Assembly (NCBI RefSeq): GCF_016901995.1
Contig: NZ_JACJLE010000039.1
Location: forward strand, 1 to 42,332
DNA length: 42,332 nt
Reading direction: 5' to 3'
Origin: Bacteroides caecigallinarum
GTDB lineage: Bacteria; Bacteroidota; Bacteroidia; Bacteroidales; Bacteroidaceae
The notes beneath the pieces were generated by a model, which was given only the letters and a program-made list of their open reading frames with translations, made no database searches and was not told the DNA's origin. Shown piece by piece: positions 35,392 through 42,332 of this stretch (position 1 is its first letter; each line of letters begins with the position of its first letter). The position numbers were made by a program, and so were the translations under genes.

Positions 35392-35904
35392 ATGAATAGG
35401 TTTTTATCATTTTTATTGGTGTTGATGCTGTCAGTACCATTAGTCTTTTCTCAAAATAGAAAAGAACGTAAGGCTTTGTTTGAAAGTATGCAGAATTTCG
35501 AGATTAGAACAGTAAAAGTCGGAACAGAGGGAACAAAATTTGTTAAAGTCTGGGGGTACGGCAAGAAAGTAGATGATGCTATTGTTCAGGCAAAGAAGAA
35601 TGCCGTTTATGCTTGTATTTTTCGTGGACTGCCTGCATCAAGTACGGCAAATGCAACACCTGCTATATGTAAGGATGTAAATGCATATAGTGCCAATCAG
35701 GATTATTTTGATAATTTTTTCCAGACAGCTGGACCATATATTGGTTTTGTAAATATGACAACTGATGGTGTTCCTTCTGGACAGGATCGTTTGAAGGTGA
35801 AAAAAGGTTATAAAGTAGCTATTTATGTACAGGTAATGTTCGATAATCTGCGCAAGAAATTAGAAGCAGATGGCATCGTTAAGAGTTTATCAAGTGGTTT
35901 TTAA
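35392..35904 (+). CDS. Secreted LPP20-like protein (operon gene 2)
   Basis: Encodes 170 residues with a signal peptide (MNRFLSFLLVLMLSVPLVFS). A single domain follows with VKVWGYGKKVDDAIVQAKKNAVYACIFRG (about 45-75), the strand-then-helix pattern of LPP20/FlgP-type proteins. It ends GYKVAIYVQVMFDNLRKKLEADGI. No lipobox cysteine is present, so it is probably soluble in the periplasm. LPP20 and FlgO/FlgP relatives sit at the outer membrane around secretion or flagellar assemblies. The assignment rests on pattern only. Confidence 0.62.
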   Translation: MNRFLSFLLVLMLSVPLVFSQNRKERKALFESMQNFEIRTVKVGTEGTKFVKVWGYGKKVDDAIVQAKKNAVYACIFRGLPASSTANATPAICKDVNAYSANQDYFDNFFQTAGPYIGFVNMTTDGVPSGQDRLKVKKGYKVAIYVQVMFDNLRKKLEADGIVKSLSSGF

Positions 35905-35914
35905 TAAATATAGT

Positions 35915-36889
35915 ATGGTTATGAAGTTTAATTCATTGATAATAAACTTTTTATTGTTACTTGTGCCAGCAGTAGCATTTAGTCAGGCCAAAAAGCCTAC
36001 AATAATGGTTATTCCCAGTGATAATTGGTGTATAGCAAATGGTTTCTATTCTGAAGTAAACATGGATGGAGTAAGTATGAAAGCCATGGATTATCAGAAG
36101 GCTTTTCAGGAAAATAGTGAAATCAGAGTTATAATATCCAAGATGGGAGATATTATGGCTGCAAGGGGATTTCCGATAAAGTCAACTGAACAAACATTGA
36201 AAGATATGGTGACTGATGAAGCGTATATATCTCTGATTCAGAGTAAAGAAAGTGGAAGTCCTGTTCAGGAAACAGAAATTGACATATTGAATAGAAAAGC
36301 AAAACCAGATATAATTCTTGATTTGGATTATAAGATAAATCGTATAGGACCTAAGAAACAAATATCGTTTAACCTGACTGCTATTGATGCGTATTCCAAG
36401 AATATTATATCTGGAAATACAGGAGTAGGTAGTGAATCTACAGCTCCTGTAACTACATTGCTGGAGGAAGCAGTATTGAGTTACATGGATAATTTTACTA
36501 CCGGACTTCAGAACTTTTTTGACGATATGTTTGAAAATGGGCGAAATATCACGGTTGAACTTAAACTGTTCGAGTCTGCAGCATTTGATTTAGAAACAGA
36601 ATATGAATATAATGGTCAGATTGCCGAGCTTGCAGATATTATATATGTATGGTTTGAGGACAATACAGTACAAGGACGTTTCGATGAAAGAAGCCGTAGT
36701 GCAACATCCATTATTTATAATGATGTACGTATGCCTTTGATGGGAAAGAGTCTTTCTGGAAAGGAAAGAGCTATGAGTACAAGCAATTATATGAACGGAC
36801 TAGTAAATTTCCTGAAACAATATGACATCCCTGCTAAGAAAATCATAAGGGGACAAGGTCAAGTAATATTGGTTTTAGGAGAAAAATGA
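35915..36889 (+). CDS. DUF6175 family secreted protein (operon gene 3)
   Basis: Encodes 324 residues from the ATG at 35915 (a second is at 35921); starts further upstream would overlap gene 2 and lack a signal peptide at the N-terminus. After the signal peptide (FLLLLVPAVAFSQ) come KKPTIMVIPSDNWC, AKPDIILDLDYKINRIGPKKQ and VILVLGEK at the end, all typical of DUF6175. The VxxLDY and QVILVLGEK pattern resembles CsgG-like nucleotide-free alpha/beta folds (inference). Its stop overlaps the next start by ATGA, indicating translational coupling. Confidence 0.75.
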   Translation: MVMKFNSLIINFLLLLVPAVAFSQAKKPTIMVIPSDNWCIANGFYSEVNMDGVSMKAMDYQKAFQENSEIRVIISKMGDIMAARGFPIKSTEQTLKDMVTDEAYISLIQSKESGSPVQETEIDILNRKAKPDIILDLDYKINRIGPKKQISFNLTAIDAYSKNIISGNTGVGSESTAPVTTLLEEAVLSYMDNFTTGLQNFFDDMFENGRNITVELKLFESAAFDLETEYEYNGQIAELADIIYVWFEDNTVQGRFDERSRSATSIIYNDVRMPLMGKSLSGKERAMSTSNYMNGLVNFLKQYDIPAKKIIRGQGQVILVLGEK

Positions 36890-37875
36890 TAATAAAAATA
36901 ATTTGTATGAAATATTTTTCGTATATAGTTTTATTAATTCTTTTGTTTTCAGAGAGTGTTTGGGCTCAAAGTCAAATTTCGATAACACCTATTGTTCCTG
37001 ATGAATTGAATTTGAACAGTAGTCTTTCTAATACTCTTAAACAAAGACTATTGCAAATGGCTACTGTAAATGGGTTTGGCTCATCGTCAGGAGACTTTAT
37101 ACTTACTGCCAATATTATTCCTTTGGAAAAAGAAGTTTTACCTACAGTTCCAACTACTGTAAAGGTAAAGCTTGAAGTTTCGGTATATGCTGTTGGGGTA
37201 GCAGAACAGATTATAATTGATGAATTCTCTTTAGAAGTAAGTGCAATGGCTAAGAATGAACCGATGGCAATGGGAAAAGCTTTTCGTCAGATAAATCCAC
37301 GTAAGCCAGAAGTTAAGGCTTTTATGGCTTCTGTTCGAGAAAAAATAGAGAAGTATTATATTGACAGAACTCCTGTTCTTATAGCTAAAGCTCAACAACT
37401 TGCTGACAAAGGTGAGTTTGATGAGGCTTTGGCTGTTCTTTCTACAATTCCTGAATCTGTCAGTGAATATATGACAGTTTCAGAAATGATGCGTACAGTC
37501 CATCAACAGATGATTGATAAGTATGCTCTTATGTCGATTCAGGAGGCAAAAAATAATATGATATTGAAGAAATATCCCGAAGCTTTAGAGTGCTTGCTTT
37601 ATGTTGACCCAATGAGTAATCATGCTAAAGATGCTCAATCTATGATAAACCAGATTCAACAGACAGTTGAAGCAAACGATAGGGCTGCATATGAAGCACG
37701 TATAAAAGCTCAGGAGCAAAAGATGGAAATGGCACAACGAGCCCAAGACAATGAAGTGATGTTGAAAAAAATGCAGCTTGAAGCTTCATATACTGCAGCG
37801 GAAAAGCTTAATAAAGAAAGTTCAGAGTCTTTGAGTGATAAAGTTTCATCATGGCTTTTTGGTAAATTGAAATAA
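36886..37875 (+). CDS. Secreted TPR/coiled-coil protein (operon gene 4)
   Basis: Encodes 329 residues. The start at 36886 overlaps the previous stop; an ATG at 36907 gives a tidier signal peptide (MKYFSYIVLLILLFSESVWA). The N-terminal domain (about 30-155) is beta-rich (GDFILTANIIPLEKEVLP) and LPP20/CsgG-like in layout. A TPR-like helical region follows (AKAQQLADKGEFDEALAVLS, then NMILKKYPEALECLLYVDP). The C-terminal 80 residues are a Gln/Glu/Ala-rich coiled coil ending SWLFGKLK. I do not recognise a named family. It is probably periplasmic, bridging partners. Confidence 0.68.
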   Translation: MIIKIICMKYFSYIVLLILLFSESVWAQSQISITPIVPDELNLNSSLSNTLKQRLLQMATVNGFGSSSGDFILTANIIPLEKEVLPTVPTTVKVKLEVSVYAVGVAEQIIIDEFSLEVSAMAKNEPMAMGKAFRQINPRKPEVKAFMASVREKIEKYYIDRTPVLIAKAQQLADKGEFDEALAVLSTIPESVSEYMTVSEMMRTVHQQMIDKYALMSIQEAKNNMILKKYPEALECLLYVDPMSNHAKDAQSMINQIQQTVEANDRAAYEARIKAQEQKMEMAQRAQDNEVMLKKMQLEASYTAAEKLNKESSESLSDKVSSWLFGKLK

Positions 37876-37903
37876 ATATAAGTATAAAATTAATTAATCT
37901 GAT

Positions 37904-38812
37904 ATGAAGAGATGTCCGCGTTGTAACGAGATGCTACCGTTACTTTCAAAAGTATGTCCTGTATGTGGAGCAGTAGTGGAGAATGAGGATTCACCGAGTG
38001 CAGAAGAAATGGCGAACTCACTTGAATTAATATTGCATGACATAAAGGATATTCCGGTTCCTGGTTTTTGGGCTGGAATGTCAAAGCTTTCAGTTTTTAT
38101 AGTTCCAATAATATCAATATTCTTGCTTATTATAGCATGGATAAGTAGCGCTGGACTTTTTTGGATATTGTTTTTCCTCTCTCTTATATGGTCTGTATGG
38201 GTTATAGTCAAGAAATTTAAAGGAACATTTAAAGCAGATATAGCGGAAAGTGACTTTAGGAAGTTGAAAAACAATTATGAAATGATGTCACGAATTGCAA
38301 GAAGAGATTTTGGAGAAAATAAAGAAGTAAAGAAACTTCTTGCAGATATTTCTACTCAGATATCGGAAGTTGAAGAAAGCTGGAATAGAGAAATACGCAA
38401 AAATGTTTTTATATGGATTGCAATACTGGCTGTTATAATAATTCTATCTACCACTGGAACTTGTTCTGTTTCTTCAATAGTTGAAGAAAATACAGTATCC
38501 GAAGTCGTTGATAATAGTGATTGGAAAGAGAATGTAAAAGCTTATTTGTCTGCCTCAGAACAGGAGCAGGACAATCCTGAATACCGTCTTACTATAGTTA
38601 ATGAAATTATTACTGCAGGACAGATGTCTGAAGCTGAAAAGTTTTTCTTGGACAATCTTATGGGAAAGATGGGAGATATGGAATGTGCTAAAGCTATTGC
38701 AATGGCTTATATCAATAATGGTGATATGGATAATGCTAAAACGTTTGTGAAAAAATGTACAGCAATGAGATATAAGTCCGATATACAAAAGTTGGAAAAC
38801 CTATTAAAATAA
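37904..38812 (+). CDS. Zinc-ribbon inner-membrane protein (operon gene 5)
   Basis: Encodes 302 residues. The N-terminus is a zinc ribbon, CPRC-(10)-CPVC, with Cys4, Cys7, Cys18 and Cys21. Two close membrane helices (about 60-105) and a third (about 165-185, NVFIWIAILAVIIILS) follow, so the ribbon and the central part probably face the cytoplasm and the last 110 residues the periplasm. The C-terminal part has TPR-like helices (MSEAEKFFLDNLMG, AMAYINNGDMDNAKTF). The stop TAA abuts the ATG of the SPFH gene. The zinc ribbon plus membrane segments next to an SPFH gene resembles B. subtilis YdjG. Confidence 0.75.
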   Translation: MKRCPRCNEMLPLLSKVCPVCGAVVENEDSPSAEEMANSLELILHDIKDIPVPGFWAGMSKLSVFIVPIISIFLLIIAWISSAGLFWILFFLSLIWSVWVIVKKFKGTFKADIAESDFRKLKNNYEMMSRIARRDFGENKEVKKLLADISTQISEVEESWNREIRKNVFIWIAILAVIIILSTTGTCSVSSIVEENTVSEVVDNSDWKENVKAYLSASEQEQDNPEYRLTIVNEIITAGQMSEAEKFFLDNLMGKMGDMECAKAIAMAYINNGDMDNAKTFVKKCTAMRYKSDIQKLENLLK

Positions 38813-40165
38813 ATGGCTATGGGACTATTTGGATTTGGAAATAAAAAAGAAGGCGGATTGATGGATGTAATCAGATGTGATGAGTCTGATTATTTGGTTT
38901 GGAAATGGTCGCCGACAGGGGAAAAAAGTCGTAAGGAAAATGCGATTAGATATGGTAGCAGTCTGCGGGTAAAGGCTGGTGAAGTAGCAGTGTTGGTATA
39001 CAAACAGGAAGATAAAATGATGGACTTTATTGAAGGTCCTTTTGATCAGACAATAAAGACAGCAAACCTGCCTATACTGACAAGTATAGTTGGTATGGCG
39101 TATGGAGGTGATTCACCTTTTCAAGCTGAGATCTATTTTATTAATCTGGCAGGTAGTATACGTTCGCAGTTCTTCCTTGATTGGTTTAAAATTGCTGATC
39201 CCAATCTTCCACACTTGTCTATACCTGTGCAGGTAAAGGGTTCTATCACATTCTGCATCTCCGATTATAAGCGTTTTGTAAATCATTATAGAATGCGTTC
39301 TTTTGATATTGAAGATCTTGCACTTCAGATTCGTGATATGGCTATCAGATATGTTAAGACGGCGGTTACAGGTGCTCCTCATGATCTTAAGATACCCGTT
39401 AATCAGATAGAAAGAGGTATAGATTTAATAAGTACATTTATCGAATCAAGAGTCAAGCCTGCTTTGGAAAATGATTTTTCTGTATCCATGAAGCGTTTCG
39501 ACCTTTCTGAAATTAAGTTAGATGAAAACTCTGATAGTTACCAAGAATTGATGGCTATTGGAGCAAGTCAAGCTGCCACAATACAGAAACAATATGAGGT
39601 CAATATGCAGAATATGGAGGATATGCAGGCAATAGGTGCTGAAAATATGGAAGAAGCGCTACGCATACAGCGTGAAGAAGCACAGAGACGCCAGAAACTG
39701 GCAACAGAAACAGCTTATCTAGGAGCACATCAGCTTAATATTCAGGGTGATGTAGCACGTACAGCAGCTGAAAGTTTAGGTATGATGAATGCCAATATGG
39801 GATTCGGCGAAGGCGGAGGTATGAACCCGGCGGGTATGATGACAGGTATGATGATGGGGGGCGCCATAGGAGGAAATATGGCTAATATGATGGGTAATAT
39901 GATGAATGGAATGAACCAGCAGACTCCACCACCTCCTCCAACAGGTGCAATTGTGCAGTATTTCATAGCTATAAATGGTCAGCAGAGTGGACCATATAAT
40001 ATGGCACAGCTTCAGCAGCTTGTTCAAACAGGACAACTCACACCTAATACTTATGCTTGGAAACAAGGAATGCCAGGATGGGAGTTGGCAGCACGGATAC
40101 CTGAATTAATGTCGCTATTTGGAGCTGTTCCGCCACCAATACCACCGGTACCTCCTGCTCTTTAA
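38813..40165 (+). CDS. SPFH (YdjI-like) protein with Met-rich linker, GYF_2 domain and polyproline (operon gene 6)
   Basis: Encodes 450 residues. Residues 15-250 are an SPFH/band-7-like domain of the YdjI kind (some databases call it virion-core-like), with YLVWKWSPTGEK and RYGSSLRVKAGEVAVLVY. A helical stretch (about 255-310) follows, then a Met/Gly/Asn-rich linker (about 324-370), PPPPP (372-376), a GYF_2 domain (about 385-432, GPYNMAQLQQLVQ, TYAWKQGMPGWE) and a second proline tail PPPIPPVPP. No signal or membrane segment is seen; SPFH proteins ring-assemble on membranes. It follows the zinc-ribbon gene with no gap. Confidence 0.85.
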   Translation: MAMGLFGFGNKKEGGLMDVIRCDESDYLVWKWSPTGEKSRKENAIRYGSSLRVKAGEVAVLVYKQEDKMMDFIEGPFDQTIKTANLPILTSIVGMAYGGDSPFQAEIYFINLAGSIRSQFFLDWFKIADPNLPHLSIPVQVKGSITFCISDYKRFVNHYRMRSFDIEDLALQIRDMAIRYVKTAVTGAPHDLKIPVNQIERGIDLISTFIESRVKPALENDFSVSMKRFDLSEIKLDENSDSYQELMAIGASQAATIQKQYEVNMQNMEDMQAIGAENMEEALRIQREEAQRRQKLATETAYLGAHQLNIQGDVARTAAESLGMMNANMGFGEGGGMNPAGMMTGMMMGGAIGGNMANMMGNMMNGMNQQTPPPPPTGAIVQYFIAINGQQSGPYNMAQLQQLVQTGQLTPNTYAWKQGMPGWELAARIPELMSLFGAVPPPIPPVPPAL

Positions 40166-40201
40166 AGAAAAATATTATAAACATTAAAAATCCTTACAGA
40201 T

Positions 40202-40546
40202 ATGGATAATGATGATTTGTCAATAAATAATATGCTTGAAACAGCAATGGCATTTTCTATGGCGCCAATGTTTACACAGTCTATGGCTAGTGCATGTAAA
40301 GCTAATATTAATGCTATAGAGACAGCTTATAATCAGGGACCTCCACGTTACATTTATGCCATGATTAATGGAAAGCAGCAGGGACCATTCTCTATGGGTG
40401 AAATTCTTGAACGTATAAATGCGGGAGAAATAACACCGGAAACTTATATCTGGAAAGCGGGACTGCAAGAATGGAAGAAAGCAAAGGATGTAGAGGATAT
40501 CCGTCCTACTCTGGAACAACTTCCGCCTCCATTGCCACAATTTTAA
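40202..40546 (+). CDS. Small GYF_2 domain protein (operon gene 7)
   Basis: Encodes 114 residues. A helical, Met/Ala-rich N-terminus (about 8-45) precedes a GYF_2 (DUF4339) domain at about 50-100, with GPFSMGEILERI and ETYIWKAGLQEW. It ends in a proline tail PPPLPQF. The domain is closely similar in layout to that at the end of the preceding SPFH protein, so one may derive from the other by duplication. No signal peptide, so cytoplasmic. GYF domains of eukaryotes bind proline-rich peptides, so the tails of this protein and gene 6 are candidate ligands. Confidence 0.8.
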   Translation: MDNDDLSINNMLETAMAFSMAPMFTQSMASACKANINAIETAYNQGPPRYIYAMINGKQQGPFSMGEILERINAGEITPETYIWKAGLQEWKKAKDVEDIRPTLEQLPPPLPQF

Positions 40547-40558
40547 TATCGAGAGGTC

Positions 40559-40897
40559 ATGAGAATAAATTATGTTTTACTGGGCTTTGCTATAATAATT
40601 TCGGTTATTATAGCATATGCTTTCAGTGTTTCCGGCTTGGAAGTGTCAAGGAGTGTAATGGTAGGAATAGTTCTTGCGTTATATCTCAGTTCTTTTATGT
40701 CAGTGAGTATTATTGATAAACCACGTCCTACAGCTCTTATAAGGGTAGTAGGTTCATTGTCATTCTTTATATTTATTATAATGAATGTAATCTTTAATAT
40801 CACAGATATTGGTAATCAAGGGTTTTATATAACCAATCTGCTTTTTGTAGTCCTGACTTTACTTTTAATGTATGGTCTGGCAAAAGCAAAAATGTAG
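40559..40897 (+). CDS. Four-helix inner-membrane protein (operon gene 8)
   Basis: Encodes 112 residues, nearly all in four predicted membrane helices (about 4-24, 33-52, 64-84 and 92-109) joined by very short loops. The loop IIDKPRPTAL lies between helices two and three. I do not recognise the family; no catalytic motif is visible. The gene starts 12 bases after gene 7 and ends 20 bases before gene 9, so it belongs to the operon and likely forms part of the membrane platform. Confidence 0.7.
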   Translation: MRINYVLLGFAIIISVIIAYAFSVSGLEVSRSVMVGIVLALYLSSFMSVSIIDKPRPTALIRVVGSLSFFIFIIMNVIFNITDIGNQGFYITNLLFVVLTLLLMYGLAKAKM

Positions 40898-40917
40898 ATT
40901 AAGAAAGGAGTATAAGT

Positions 40918-42204
40918 ATGAAGGTTTCTCTTTTTAGAATTGTATTGATGTTATTATACATTACATCAATAGCGGTAAATGCTCAAGAAAAAGTTGTAGA
41001 AAACAGTGGCAAGAAACCCAAATGGATTGGTACTACAATGTCTGAAACAATCATTGTAACAGCAGATGCGCCTGATATGATGGAGGCCAGGAACAAATGT
41101 ATGGAGTTGGTCAAACAGGAAATTGTAAACAGTGTAGCAGTTAATATTAATTCGTCGTCATTCAGTTCTAAAACGCAGACTTCATTCAATGAACATCATG
41201 CTCTAAAGACTGAATATTCTTCTGAAATAAAGACTATTGCTGCTCGTCTTCCGTTTATTTCCGGTATAAGTGTGTCCGATGCCGAGACATATTGGGAAAG
41301 GATATACGTGAAAAAAGAAAAAAGGTATTTCTATAGGTTCCATCTGAAATATCCTTATCCGGAAATAACAAAGAAAAAGCTGATATTCGAATTCGAGAAG
41401 AATGATGAAGAAAAGAGTCTGCAGCTCGAAAAATTGAAATCTGAATACAATAATGTAAATTCGGTAGAAGAAATAGGTAGTCGTATTGTTGAATTAAGAG
41501 CTCTTGCAGAATATTTCTTTGATGATGTAAGAAAAAATGAGACTGCACTGCTAATAAAACAGTATAATGAACTTTACAGTCAGATTACTGTGCAGACCTT
41601 GAACAACACACCAGGAGAATATAGTTGTGTATTGATTCTTCAGGACAAGGTTATATCATGTTCCAAACTTCCATTGTTGAAGAGCGATTATGTCACTAAT
41701 CTTACTGTATCGCGTAACGTCTCTGACAAATCGTTTACCGTAAAGTATGATTATAAAGGATGCGAATCTGATGATCCCAACACTGTTGAAATGGTCTTTC
41801 ATTTAGGCAATAAAAAGATGAAACATGAATTCCGTTTCGATATTTCAGGATATACGGCCGATATAAAGGTTACGGGATTTGTAAATGTTTTTGTAAAACA
41901 GAAAGATGAAGGAATTTGGGGATATGAAGTAGAAATGAATTTGCTGGCTGGTGGCGGAAGTGATTTCTCTATTAATGAAATGTCACTTCAACTTAATGAG
42001 TTTAATAATCCTATAACTATAGTTTCTAATCGTGACACCGTGAAACAAGGGAAAGGACATTTTAAGTTCTCAGCAATATCTGAAAATCAATTGACAGATA
42101 AGAAAGGAAATTTGGCAAAAGGATATATTAAATTAAAAAACAACAAGACAGGAAATGTAGAAACTATCGAATTTACACGCCCTTATAAATTAACCGTAAA
42201 CTAA
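40918..42204 (+). CDS. Secreted LPP20-like protein with C-terminal beta domains (operon gene 9)
   Basis: Encodes 428 residues with a signal peptide (about 1-22, ending SIAVNA). The LPP20-like domain (about 33-150) starts KPKWIGTTMSETIIVTADAP, continues with a long helix MMEARNKCMELVKQEIVNSV and ends ERIYVKKEKRYFYRFHLKYP. A coiled-coil or helical part (about 155-225) and two beta-rich segments (about 230-428) follow, the last resembling an immunoglobulin-like fold. No lipobox cysteine is evident. It is the second LPP20-like product of the operon and the last complete gene in the window. Confidence 0.68.
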   Translation: MKVSLFRIVLMLLYITSIAVNAQEKVVENSGKKPKWIGTTMSETIIVTADAPDMMEARNKCMELVKQEIVNSVAVNINSSSFSSKTQTSFNEHHALKTEYSSEIKTIAARLPFISGISVSDAETYWERIYVKKEKRYFYRFHLKYPYPEITKKKLIFEFEKNDEEKSLQLEKLKSEYNNVNSVEEIGSRIVELRALAEYFFDDVRKNETALLIKQYNELYSQITVQTLNNTPGEYSCVLILQDKVISCSKLPLLKSDYVTNLTVSRNVSDKSFTVKYDYKGCESDDPNTVEMVFHLGNKKMKHEFRFDISGYTADIKVTGFVNVFVKQKDEGIWGYEVEMNLLAGGGSDFSINEMSLQLNEFNNPITIVSNRDTVKQGKGHFKFSAISENQLTDKKGNLAKGYIKLKNNKTGNVETIEFTRPYKLTVN

Positions 42205-42226
42205 TAACTTTAAAACAGTAATTATC

Positions 42227-42259
42227 ATGAGCTATAATAAGAAAACTGAATATGGTTAA
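42227..42259 (+). other. Ten-codon open frame after the operon, perhaps a decayed gene start
   Basis: ATG at 42227 opens MSYNKKTEYG and stops at 42257-42259; the initiation context (AT-rich, 22 bases after gene 9) is like that of a real operon gene. Downstream sequence to the window end has stops in all frames, except a frame opened by ATG at 42306 that runs off the edge for nine codons. It may be a remnant or chance. Confidence 0.25.
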
Positions 42260-42332
42260 AGATATTTAGCATATTTATACGTTTACTATCGGAAAAATAT
42301 GATTTATGCAGAGATATGTTTTTGTAGCTTCT

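Noticed and set aside
1027..42204. tRNA, rRNA or known riboswitch in intergenic gaps
   Set aside because: The gaps I read are short and AT-rich with promoters and terminators; I saw no cloverleaf or conserved riboswitch core.
33737..42204. Prophage or phage-tail-like system, prompted by the virion-core label sometimes given to the SPFH family
   Set aside because: No capsid, portal, terminase, tail, integrase or lysis genes are present; five products have Sec signal peptides and the SPFH layout fits YdjI-like membrane proteins.

Overview
The window looks like a chromosomal segment of a Bacteroidales bacterium (Bacteroides, Phocaeicola or Prevotella type). The gene content is typical of that order: a Porin_10-type porin, DUF4105, DUF4421, DUF6175 and DUF6340 proteins, a 1097-residue SecA, and a DHOD-B-type reductase fused to a GltD-like protein. 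The promoters fit the Bacteroidetes -33 TTTG / -7 TAnnTTTG pattern, start codons rarely have a Shine-Dalgarno sequence, and base composition is AT-rich. I saw no rRNA, tRNA, insertion sequence, prophage or CRISPR array. The species cannot be named from sequence alone.

Layout. 0-1 kb: rplU-rpmA on the minus strand, with promoter and terminator. 1-8.6 kb: a six-gene minus-strand run, read in the order coaX, FadL-like barrel, TPR protein, lptC, CNNM/CBS/CorC protein, ppiD-like chaperone, closed by a strong hairpin terminator. 8.7-17.6 kb: plus-strand genes, namely DUF4105 with a phosphatase-fold protein that has lost its catalytic residues, secA, a DUF6340 lipoprotein, an acidic unknown, and a metallo-beta-lactamase-fold hydrolase. 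17.7-25.5 kb: minus-strand valS, then a porin / solute-binding protein / Gfo-Idh-MocA / DUF4421 operon. 25.6-28.9 kb: a minus-strand ferredoxin-dependent 2-oxoacid oxidoreductase operon, read as TPR protein, ferredoxin, alpha, a 56-residue membrane protein not seen by a simple length cut-off, beta, gamma. Divergent from it at 29.1-31.4 kb is an NfnAB-like fused flavoprotein. 31.5-32.7 kb: a GNAT acetyltransferase and queH, ending in an unusual tandem palindromic repeat that also folds as a terminator. 32.8-33.5 kb: a minus-strand membrane-anchored unknown.

The most interesting region is 33.7-42.2 kb, a tightly spaced plus-strand operon of nine genes. Its products are predicted to span the whole envelope. 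An outer-membrane barrel, two LPP20-like secreted proteins, a DUF6175 protein and a periplasmic TPR/coiled-coil protein sit outside the inner membrane. A zinc-ribbon membrane protein and a four-helix membrane protein sit in it. An SPFH (YdjI-like) protein with a Met-rich linker, a GYF_2 domain and polyproline, and a second small GYF_2 protein, are cytoplasmic. The zinc-ribbon membrane protein next to the SPFH protein recalls the PspA-associated ydjGHI genes of Bacillus subtilis, but no PspA is present and the outer-membrane half is additional. I infer an inner-to-outer membrane assembly or stress complex; its function is unknown.
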